A stretch of DNA of 64,000 bases, taken from Pedobacter nutrimenti (lineage in GTDB: Bacteria; Bacteroidota; Bacteroidia; Sphingobacteriales; Sphingobacteriaceae). Made by a program: the position numbers and the translations under genes. The stretch is from positions 248,001 through 312,000 of the forward strand of contig NZ_QKLU01000003.1 of assembly GCF_003208655.1 (NCBI RefSeq). Direction: 5' to 3'. The notes under the pieces were generated by a model. That model saw nothing but the letters and a program-made list of their open reading frames with translations, was not told the DNA's origin and made no database searches. This document shows, in pieces, positions 35,175-42,241 of this stretch. Within the stretch, counting starts at the first letter, position 1, and each line of letters opens with the position of its first letter.

Positions 35175-35224
35175 ATAAAATGGATGGTTGGCAATTGTAC
35201 TTCGGTTTGAGGTTTTGACTAGGT

Positions 35225-35971
35225 TTATTGTGAAATTTCTACTTTGTAATAGCCATATTTTTTAACCCATTTCTGATGTTCATAAATTTCCTGATAACCT
35301 TTTACGTAAAGGGTAGTGTCATTTGCCCATCTGATTTGCGCTATGGCAAATTCATCAGAATGCAAACTGGCAAACAGACTAAATATTTTTCCTTTTCCTG
35401 CTTTTGGATTAAAACTTAAAACACCCAGGTCTGAATTTTTATGTTTGTATTCGGTGTTGCTGTAGTAAACAACAAAACGTTGCTTGGGCGATGGCTGAGG
35501 TAAAGAAACATGCCAATCTCCAAAAGAGGCAATATGGTAGCGGAAACCATTTTTAGCATCCAGAAGGAACAAGGTGGCAAATCCAATGCCTTCTGCTGTC
35601 GAATTAGCCGTTAAGGCATAAAGATTTAATAAGGATGAATAGCCCAGGAGTTCATAGCCGTTCCATCCTTTGCCCGCCCCGCCATCACTATATTGCTTGA
35701 AACGTTGTTTTCCCTCTCTTGTACGGATCGAAAAATAGCCTTTTAAAAGTTTTAATTTTGGTTTGGTCCAGCTATTTTTTTGGACCAGCTGATCATATTG
35801 CCGGGATGTTGCTTTGGTAAACTTGAGTTTGGGCAGAACCTCATACTGGTCGGCATATCCAATAATGATTTGATTGTCATTTAGAGGAGCTTTGTGCTGT
35901 TCTGTTTTTCTTTGGGCCTTTGCCAAAAGAGAAGGAATAAGCAGCATCAGCATGAAAACATAATTTTTCAT
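35225..35971 (-). CDS. Secreted protein of unknown function
   Basis: A 248-residue protein with a signal peptide ending LLAKAQ. The mature part is beta-rich with repeated aromatic hairpins (GWNGYELLGYSSLLNLYAL, GFRYHIASFGDWHVSLPQ, RFVVYYSNTEYKH, WANDTTLYVKGYQEIY), suggesting a beta-propeller or sandwich. No known family or catalytic motif was recognised. It is probably monocistronic, with short gaps on both sides. Confidence 0.78.
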   Translation of the reverse strand: MKNYVFMLMLLIPSLLAKAQRKTEQHKAPLNDNQIIIGYADQYEVLPKLKFTKATSRQYDQLVQKNSWTKPKLKLLKGYFSIRTREGKQRFKQYSDGGAGKGWNGYELLGYSSLLNLYALTANSTAEGIGFATLFLLDAKNGFRYHIASFGDWHVSLPQPSPKQRFVVYYSNTEYKHKNSDLGVLSFNPKAGKGKIFSLFASLHSDEFAIAQIRWANDTTLYVKGYQEIYEHQKWVKKYGYYKVEISQ

Positions 35972-36100
35972 ATTCCTTTAGTAGATGTTTATCCTATACA
36001 ATATGGTGTAATTTTGTTTGATAAACAATAACTGGTAGTCTTAAGTGTTTTGTGGGAAGTTATACCTGGAAGATGACCTGGTGATATGGTGAAAAACAGG

Positions 36101-36448
36101 TTAAGGGTATAAGTCCAAAGCGCTTTGTAAAATGTCGCGAATAACGTCCAGGGCCAAATCTTCATCCGGGTTAATCCTTAATATTTTCATTCTGGAGCGC
36201 TTCCCCTGTTCCAATGCTGGATGATCCAGTAATTTCCCTTCTACCATTAAAATATAGGGGCTTTTTGTCTTTTGATCCTGCCATAAATAGCAAAATGGTT
36301 TTTTTTGAAAACAAAAGCAGGGCATTCCATATTTCTGTGTTTCGGTAATGTGAACATCCTGTTCAAGAATGATTTTTCTTAAGGCAAGTAAACAACTTTT
36401 ACCAGGTTCTTGCTGCTTTAAATAAAAGTGTTGAAGGGCCTCAGTCAT
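36101..36448 (-). CDS. DUF1801-family protein
   Basis: A 115-residue small cytoplasmic protein of the DUF1801/YdhG-like fold: LRKIILEQDVHITETQKYGMPCF at the start (seen as LRKIILEQ and KYGMPCF) and FCYLWQDQKTKSPYILMVEGK in the core (seen as FCYLW and PYILMVEG). Some relatives are described as iron chaperone-like, but the role is not established. It is 14 bases downstream of a small membrane-protein gene on the same strand. Confidence 0.85.
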   Translation of the reverse strand: MTEALQHFYLKQQEPGKSCLLALRKIILEQDVHITETQKYGMPCFCFQKKPFCYLWQDQKTKSPYILMVEGKLLDHPALEQGKRSRMKILRINPDEDLALDVIRDILQSALDLYP

Positions 36449-36462
36449 TTATAAATTTTATT

Positions 36463-36729
36463 TCAGTTGACCATACTGACCAGTTGAAGTGTTTGATTCA
36501 TGGCAAGGATTACCCCAATAACCAGAAAAAACCAAAAACGTATGGTACGGTAGTTTTTCTCAGTCGTAATGTACAATATTAAACAGAGCATCCAAAAAGC
36601 CAAAGCAAAACCTTTAAAAGCCATAGAATGCTTCATATACGTATTTCCGATCAGTAGAAAAATAATGCCCAAAAACTCCACATGGGGACCGTACTTTCTC
36701 CAGAAGGTAATTAATCCTCTCAACATCAT
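36463..36729 (-). CDS. Small membrane protein of unknown function
   Basis: An 88-residue protein with three predicted transmembrane segments (VEFLGIIFLLIGNTYM; GFALAFWMLCLILYI; IRFWFFLVIGVILAM). Two ATG codons stand at 36729 and 36726. No family was recognised. It probably shares a transcript with the DUF1801 gene. The 226 bases upstream, up to the end of the erythromycin-esterase-like gene at 36956, show no recognisable feature. Confidence 0.7.
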   Translation of the reverse strand: MMLRGLITFWRKYGPHVEFLGIIFLLIGNTYMKHSMAFKGFALAFWMLCLILYITTEKNYRTIRFWFFLVIGVILAMNQTLQLVSMVN

Positions 36730-36955
36730 AGAATAAGATCTTATGTGCTGGAATTAACATAATCTGTGCCACCTTTCCTTGGATTTTACAACAGCCCAAA
36801 TCAAAGACCGCTGGATTTAATTGTGACCTTATTAAAGGTGCCGGAAGCTGGTATTGTAAGAGCTACCGAACTTTAAAACAAAGTCCGGCAGCCGCAAAAA
36901 GAAAATGCAATCGGGTTGAGAATAAGGTATGCTGACAGCAGACACCGGCCTGTTG

Positions 36956-38233
36956 TTACTTTAAAGGGCTGGCTGCATTTGAATTGCTGACGAACAGAAA
37001 GGCATCAAAGTGCTGGCTGATATTGGTTTTTTCATTTGTACTTGGATCGCTTTTTGGTCCATAGCCAATAAAACGTATAGGTTTTACTTCATTTTTGCTG
37101 TTGTATTGGGTAGGGAAAAAATAGAAGGCTGGTTTGGAGTTGGTTAAAAACTGAGTTTCCCAGGAGTCAGCTACTGTTTTTTCTAAAGGATAGGCTTTCA
37201 TAGGATTGGTATAGGAGTCCCGGGATTGTTCGGTGGCTGCAAAAGTACCGGTAGCGGTACCAGTGCCCATAACAAAATATTGCCCCGGAAAAAGTTTTGC
37301 AATTTCTCCGCCCATACCACCAACGGTATTGTTAAAAACACCTGTTTTGGCTACATGGGCATTATGTGCCCATATGACCATTTTGTCATTGGAATTTTTT
37401 AGAATTTCAGCTACGTTACCGGCCATATTTACATCACGGCTGGGCTCATTCGTTTTGGTAATATAATGATAGAAGGGTGAAAAGCCCTGTTTAATGTTCA
37501 TCATGATCAAATGGCTTGCAGATTTGATTTCTGCAGACAAATTTGAAGCATTAATTCTTTGATCAAGGCTATCGGCTACTAAATAACCTTTGTAACTGCT
37601 TTTGTACATTGCAGGAAAGTCAACTTTAACATCTTTTTTATTCATGGCTTCCCAAACTTCGTCCTGTAAAGATGCAGGTGCCTGGAGTTGCTCAATACCT
37701 GCTGAAAATGCAGCCTCACCAGTTAATACCTTTCGCAAGGCTTCTATATCTGAATTGAGGTAAACATAGTCTATGCCATCAATGCTTACCCTTTTTTTAT
37801 GGGTTTGATTATAGTTTCTTACCCAGGTCAGTAATTCTTTGGTTTCTTCGTTTTGCCAAATGCTCAACAGACGCTTTTTCATGATGCTATTTAAATCTGC
37901 TTTCCCATTGAGCTCCTGGTTCAGCAACAGGCCATCGCTAAGGTCATTTTCTAAGGCAATATGGGTAAAACCGTGTTTTTCGATTAATTCCCGGGTAATC
38001 CAGTAACGCAGTTTATAGAATTCGGCCGTGCCGTGTGTACCCTCGCCCAAGGCAACTATTCTTTTTTTGCCCATTAGCCCGATGAGGGCTTTTGCATCAT
38101 TGACGAATTTTTTTTGACTGCTGATGTTAACCTGATGTATAACCGGCGTACTATTTTGATCAGGAGTTTTTTGTGCCCGGCTGTTTAGAGATAAACAAAG
38201 CATTGCAATAAGTAATGGAAGGATCGTTTTCAT
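36956..38233 (-). CDS. Erythromycin esterase-family protein, exported
   Basis: A 425-residue protein with a signal peptide (LNSRAQ). It carries the erythromycin-esterase-like core: IVALGEGTHGTAEFYKLRYW (Glu64, His67, Glu71), FTHIALENDLSDG, VSIDGIDYVY and MVIWAHNAHVAKTGV with the second conserved His. Ere enzymes hydrolyse the macrolide lactone; most family members in environmental Bacteroidota have untested substrates. The signal peptide places it in the periplasm or outside, unlike the cytoplasmic EreA and EreB. It is divergent from the LytS-type kinase gene. Confidence 0.88.
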   Translation of the reverse strand: MKTILPLLIAMLCLSLNSRAQKTPDQNSTPVIHQVNISSQKKFVNDAKALIGLMGKKRIVALGEGTHGTAEFYKLRYWITRELIEKHGFTHIALENDLSDGLLLNQELNGKADLNSIMKKRLLSIWQNEETKELLTWVRNYNQTHKKRVSIDGIDYVYLNSDIEALRKVLTGEAAFSAGIEQLQAPASLQDEVWEAMNKKDVKVDFPAMYKSSYKGYLVADSLDQRINASNLSAEIKSASHLIMMNIKQGFSPFYHYITKTNEPSRDVNMAGNVAEILKNSNDKMVIWAHNAHVAKTGVFNNTVGGMGGEIAKLFPGQYFVMGTGTATGTFAATEQSRDSYTNPMKAYPLEKTVADSWETQFLTNSKPAFYFFPTQYNSKNEVKPIRFIGYGPKSDPSTNEKTNISQHFDAFLFVSNSNAASPLK

Positions 38234-38342
38234 GTTTTTGATTTTGTATGCAGCAAATCAACGGACAAAAAATAGTTCCCCTTTATATTATTCGACCGGG
38301 GGCAAGGAGTAGCCTATTAAAACAGGTTTATTTTTTTTAATC

Positions 38343-39461
38343 GTGCAAAAACAGGCCCTGGTCGAAAACAAGCTATCGATAATCAATAAATATGACGAAT
38401 TTAGCTTTGTCATGAAGAAACCCGGATTAACCTTTCCTCTTTTTTTTGAACTTGTCATTTGGTTGTTGTACGTTGCTGTCTATAAGTATTCCTTTTACAT
38501 GGAGCTTGCAAAATTGCCCCGTATCCCAAAGAATGATTTTCCTTACCTGGAAATTGCCTTATACAGTATTTGTTCAACTTTGGTGGTCATTCCTTATTAC
38601 CGCTGGATTATTCCTTATTTCTTGCAGCGTAAAAAGTATTTATGGTTGTTTTTAATCACAGTTGTCTATTTTTTACTGGTTATCCCTTATAACAATGTGG
38701 CTGTTTCCTGGATGTTCAGTCAAAGCACAAAAGGTACCGCTGTTCATGTGTTTTTTAATTCTGCTTATCAACTTTGGGATTGGAACATGGTAATGACCGA
38801 CCTGATCGCTTTCTTTTGCATTGGGTTATCCAGGTTCTCCTATCAGAGTGAAATGAAACGCCGCCAGTATGAAACCGATAACCTGCATTTGCAGTTGAAC
38901 ATGCTTAAAACTCAATTGCAACCTCATTTTCTATTCAATACCCTAAACAGTTTATATGGACTGAGTTTGGTGGGATCTAAAGAAACACCGCGCTTTATCT
39001 TATTGCTTTCGCAAATGATGCAGTATATTTTGTACGATTGCGATAAAGAGGAGGTAAGCCTGCAGGAAGAAATTGAATTTTTAAGGGGCTATTTTGAACT
39101 GGAGCAGCAAAAATTTCCTAAAGCCAGTATTGTATTCGAGGCGTTGGAGGTGGATGAAGCCATTATGATCCCTCCCTTGCTGTTTTTGCCCCTGGTCGAG
39201 AACAGCTTTAAACATGGAAAACATAAACTGGAGGACCAGGCTTCAGTATATGCCTGTTTACAGGTAACGCCCAGAGAAATTATTTTTACCATTCAAAATG
39301 ATAAATTGCAGGATACACCCGGTATCAACACAAAAAAAGTGGGGGGGATTGGCTTGGTTAACATCAGGAAAAGATTGGATCTTTACTATCCAAAACAGCA
39401 CCAGTTGATTTTAAAAGAAAATGAGCAATATGTGGCAACCCTAATTTTAAACCGCAAATGA
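38343..39461 (+). CDS. LytS/YehU-type sensor histidine kinase
   Basis: A 372-residue membrane kinase from GTG 38343; ATG 38412 would give 349 residues starting just before the first helix. Four transmembrane segments lie at about 31-50, 70-92, 100-120 and 150-165. The His_kinase (PF06580) motif LQPHFLFNTLNSLYG holds phospho-acceptor His195. The ATPase part has PLLFLPLVENSFKHGK and GGIGLVNIRKRLDLYY. There is no extracellular sensor domain, so the signal is probably sensed in the membrane. It overlaps the response-regulator gene by 4 bases, so the pair is translationally coupled. Confidence 0.94.
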   Translation: MQKQALVENKLSIINKYDEFSFVMKKPGLTFPLFFELVIWLLYVAVYKYSFYMELAKLPRIPKNDFPYLEIALYSICSTLVVIPYYRWIIPYFLQRKKYLWLFLITVVYFLLVIPYNNVAVSWMFSQSTKGTAVHVFFNSAYQLWDWNMVMTDLIAFFCIGLSRFSYQSEMKRRQYETDNLHLQLNMLKTQLQPHFLFNTLNSLYGLSLVGSKETPRFILLLSQMMQYILYDCDKEEVSLQEEIEFLRGYFELEQQKFPKASIVFEALEVDEAIMIPPLLFLPLVENSFKHGKHKLEDQASVYACLQVTPREIIFTIQNDKLQDTPGINTKKVGGIGLVNIRKRLDLYYPKQHQLILKENEQYVATLILNRK

Positions 39462-40138
39462 ACTGCATTGTAATAGATGATGAACCAATGGCTCATCAGG
39501 TATTGGAACACTATATTGATCAAACGCCCGGATTGCGGCATTTGGCTTCTTTCAGAAATGCTATAGAGGCGTTTGAGTATTTAGGCCAGCATCAGGTCGA
39601 CCTGCTGTTTTTAGATATTGAGATGCCTTTAATTAACGGATTACACTTTTTGAAGGCTTTGACGACCAGACCCAAAACCATTTTTACCACGGCCTACAAG
39701 CAATATGCTTTTGAGAGTTATGAGCTCGAAGCAGTTGATTATTTGTTGAAACCATTTTCTTACGAACGATTTACAAAAGCGGTCAGTAAAGCTGGTTTAT
39801 GGAGTGGGCCTGCTGAAGATGACCAAATCAACCATTTACTAATTAAGGACGGCCAAAGTCTGCTCAAGCTTAAACAGCAGGATATTATTTATGTAGAGGG
39901 TTGCAAGGATTATGTAAAGGTATTTACAAAGGATAAATTCTATTTGGTCTATCAAACTTTAAAAGGCATACTCGAACAGTTAAGTTCAGCTTATTTTGTA
40001 CAGGCCCATCGCTCTTATATTGTGAATAAAAACTATGTAGAGCGTATTGTAGAAAATAAGCTGATTATTGGTGATCAATCTTTTATTCCAATTGGACCTT
40101 TGTATAAAAAGGACTTGCTGGAAGCTATGAAGCGCTAA
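39458..40138 (+). CDS. LytTR-family response regulator
   Basis: A 226-residue regulator. The receiver domain has acidic IDDEP, phospho-acceptor Asp53 in LLFLDIEMPLING, and KPF at the end. The LytTR DNA-binding domain (about 125-226) has LLKLKQQDIIYVEGCKDYVK and FVQAHRSYIVNKNYV. The start overlaps the kinase stop (ATGA). Targets are unknown. The gene converges on the lyase gene 19 bases away. Confidence 0.95.
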   Translation: MNCIVIDDEPMAHQVLEHYIDQTPGLRHLASFRNAIEAFEYLGQHQVDLLFLDIEMPLINGLHFLKALTTRPKTIFTTAYKQYAFESYELEAVDYLLKPFSYERFTKAVSKAGLWSGPAEDDQINHLLIKDGQSLLKLKQQDIIYVEGCKDYVKVFTKDKFYLVYQTLKGILEQLSSAYFVQAHRSYIVNKNYVERIVENKLIIGDQSFIPIGPLYKKDLLEAMKR

Positions 40139-40157
40139 AAGGTATTTTCAGGGTGAA

Positions 40158-41771
40158 TTACTGACTATATTTTTTAACCAACTCCATCAGCTGATGGTTT
40201 TTTCCGCTTAAATAGGTTTTTTGCTTTTCCAGCCAAAGGGTCTTTGAAGCAACATCTTTTTGCCCTGTGGAGATCATTTGTAACACAGAAGATGCTGCCG
40301 GCATTCCTGTTCCTGTTTTATGGGCTACGCTTTGAAGGGGGGCCAGGGCGGTTTTTACCTGTTTTTCGGAAATGGACAGTTTGTGCCCTAACTTTTCTTT
40401 TGCAGCGGTCTGGATCATTTCCAGGTCAATCTGATCAGCTGTTTTCTTTTCTGCTATGGCTTTGATGACTACTGCTGCAATCAGTTCATGTGCATCTCTG
40501 AAATCAAGATGCGCAGCCCTAACCAGTACATCGGCCAGATCGGTCATGGTTGAGAAGTTTTTTCTGGTATAATCAAGCAGAATTTGTTTGTTGACGTGTA
40601 AGGTCCTGACCACACCGGTCATGGTATGGGTCGCGGCCAGGATTGCATCCAGTGCTTTGGGTTCCAACATGAGCCGGACCCCGCTGTGTTGGTATTCTAT
40701 ACCATTCAGGGAAGTCAGTATTGACATCAGCTGACCGCTGGTTAATGCTGCCGCTTTACGGGTCCTTTCCAGGGCATCGGGATTTTTTTTCTGTGGCATC
40801 ATACTGCTTATACCTGCATAAGAATTATCCAGTTCCACTGAATTGTACTCATCTGTACTCCAGAGTTGTAGTTCTGAAGCCAGGCGGCTCAGTCCATTCA
40901 TGTAAATCGCATTATCGGCTGCAAATTCGGTAATGTGGTCCCAGCCTGCGGCCCCCTCTATCGTATTGACAACAAGTTGTTTGAAACCCATAAGCTCGGC
41001 AACTCTTTGTCTGTTTAAATCCCAGCTGGTGCCGCCGCTGGCCCCGGAGCCCAAAGGACATTGGTCAATGCGGTCATAAAGTTCAATATAGCGCATTAAA
41101 CTTTTGGAGAGGCTTTCATCAATAGCTGTTAAATAATGTGCCAACGTACCTGGCTGTGCCTCTTTTCTATGTGTGTAAATTGGCATAATGGTTTCCAGGT
41201 GAAGCAGCGCCGTGCTTTGGATGGCTTCGCGGAGCTGGATAACAGCACTGATTACCTCCAGCAACTGATCACGCAGATATAAGCGGTTGGTGGTGTTGTC
41301 CAGGTCATTACGGCTGCGACCGATGTGCATCTTCCCTCCAGTGCTCCCCACTTCTTTGATCAGCTGGGATTCGTAGGGGAGGTAAACCTGCAGTGCAGTG
41401 TTTTTGACGGCCAGTTGATCGACTTTCAGGATGCCCTGAAGAATATTTTTCGCTTCATCAGGGTTAAGGATTTTTTGTTCGGCCAGCATAATTACATAGG
41501 CTTTATGCAATAAGGTTTGGTAAGGAAAGGTCTCGCCGATCAGGTTTTTGGAACTGACTTCATAATCATAAAGCTCCTGAAATTCTGCCGCTTTTGAACC
41601 CGAAGCCCGCCCAATCCGGCTGGCATCGGAAAGATTTTTAAGTCTGGTGTTTTTTGAACTGTCGGTTGTTGAGACTTTCTCGTTTAAGAATTGTGCCTTT
41701 GACTTTAAAGGCAGCAAAAAATAAGTCAGGACTGCCAGGCTATAGAGGGGGTAAAATTTGAATTTCATCAT
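40158..41771 (-). CDS. Exported argininosuccinate lyase-like protein (fumarase/aspartase superfamily)
   Basis: A 537-residue protein with a clear N-terminal signal peptide (about 1-26, LLPLKSKAQ), unusual because argininosuccinate lyases are cytosolic. The superfamily core looks intact: GGKMHIGRSRNDLDNT (GRSRND at 151-156), IYTHRKEAQPG with His201, CPLGSGASGGTSWDL, and the signature GISSMMPQKKNPDALE with catalytic Ser322/323. Length is about 70 residues above the usual 460-470, partly from the signal and linker. The reaction is probably elimination of fumarate from an N-substituted aspartate, but the substrate is unknown. No arginine genes are near; it is divergent from a SusC/SusD operon with a Cys-rich leader. 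Confidence 0.88.
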   Translation of the reverse strand: MMKFKFYPLYSLAVLTYFLLPLKSKAQFLNEKVSTTDSSKNTRLKNLSDASRIGRASGSKAAEFQELYDYEVSSKNLIGETFPYQTLLHKAYVIMLAEQKILNPDEAKNILQGILKVDQLAVKNTALQVYLPYESQLIKEVGSTGGKMHIGRSRNDLDNTTNRLYLRDQLLEVISAVIQLREAIQSTALLHLETIMPIYTHRKEAQPGTLAHYLTAIDESLSKSLMRYIELYDRIDQCPLGSGASGGTSWDLNRQRVAELMGFKQLVVNTIEGAAGWDHITEFAADNAIYMNGLSRLASELQLWSTDEYNSVELDNSYAGISSMMPQKKNPDALERTRKAAALTSGQLMSILTSLNGIEYQHSGVRLMLEPKALDAILAATHTMTGVVRTLHVNKQILLDYTRKNFSTMTDLADVLVRAAHLDFRDAHELIAAVVIKAIAEKKTADQIDLEMIQTAAKEKLGHKLSISEKQVKTALAPLQSVAHKTGTGMPAASSVLQMISTGQKDVASKTLWLEKQKTYLSGKNHQLMELVKKYSQ

Positions 41772-42006
41772 GAACGCAAATTAAATAAAAGCATTTAATA
41801 AATGAAACTAAGTTGCGTTTATAAAAAACATAAATAGGCAGACATTCAGTACAAAATGATCAGCAGTGACATTAGTTTTAATATCAATGGCCCTATGTTT
41901 TAGGTGAATAATTTATGTTTTTTTTGTTAATTAATTGATTATGATAATGTTGTGTATTTTTTAATATTAATTCTATCAAATTAGTATACTTAATATTAAA
42001 AAAGCA

Positions 42007-42014
42007 TACCTTTG
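42007..42014 (+). promoter_or_regulatory. Bacteroidota-type -7 promoter element for leader-susCD transcript
   Basis: TACCTTTG matches the TAnnTTTG -7 consensus of the Bacteroidota primary sigma factor. A poor -33 candidate (TTAG, 41981-41984) lies 22 bases upstream. Transcription would begin a few bases ahead of the leader ATG at 42032. Confidence 0.5.
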
Positions 42015-42031
42015 TCAAAAAAACATTTTCC

Positions 42032-42124
42032 ATGTTAAGCCATCTTATTATTCAAAGCAGATCCCTTTTGTTCAGATTACCGTTAGCAAGTTCAGCCTTT
42101 ACCACGAGCTGTTGTTGTCTCTAA
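42032..42124 (+). CDS. Candidate 30-codon regulatory leader peptide ending Ser-Cys-Cys-Cys-Leu
   Basis: A short frame ATG 42032 to TAA 42122 encodes 30 residues. The middle is basic and hydrophobic (SRSLLFRLPLASSAFTT), and the end is SCCCL, with three consecutive TGT cysteine codons at 42110-42118 just before the stop. It begins about 18 bases after a TAnnTTTG promoter element and is followed by a hairpin and U-rich stretch, then the susC-like gene. This is the layout of a ribosome-mediated attenuator in which cysteinyl-tRNA supply controls readthrough. Cys-rich leaders are known for sulfur genes in actinobacteria. The peptide itself probably has no function. Cysteine control is inference. 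Confidence 0.6.
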   Translation: MLSHLIIQSRSLLFRLPLASSAFTTSCCCL

Positions 42125-42130
42125 TTCACT

Positions 42131-42174
42131 GCTGACCGGTCCCGGTTAGCCCCATTAATCATTTTTCATTTTTT
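42131..42174 (+). terminator. Attenuator-like hairpin and U-rich tract after Cys-rich leader
   Basis: GCTGACCG (42131-42138) pairs with CGGTTAGC (42143-42150) with one G-U pair and a 4-nt loop. The hairpin begins 6 bases after the leader stop. A U-rich tract (ATTTTTCATTTTTT, 42161-42174) follows after 10 bases. The gap between stem and U-run is longer than in an ideal terminator, so the assignment is tentative. Confidence 0.4.
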
Positions 42175-42241
42175 ATGCCATGCCGTCAAACCAGAAGACG
42201 TGCATACTGGAATTGTATTACCTCATTTTTTATCAAATTTT

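Larger units (their letters stand above)
41772..42241. promoter_or_regulatory. Divergent intergenic region between exported lyase and SusC genes
   Basis: This 470-base stretch is AT-rich on the left. Next to the lyase start is a short dyad AACGCAA/TTGCGTT (41773-41779 and 41813-41819). From 42007 rightwards it holds a TAnnTTTG promoter element, a 30-codon leader reading frame and a hairpin with a U-rich tail, described separately. Between 41820 and 42006 I see nothing beyond AT-rich sequence. Confidence 0.7.

Noticed and set aside
36730..36955. Possible small RNA or gene in the 226-base gap
   Set aside because: No open frame with start, no strong stem and no promoter match was found.
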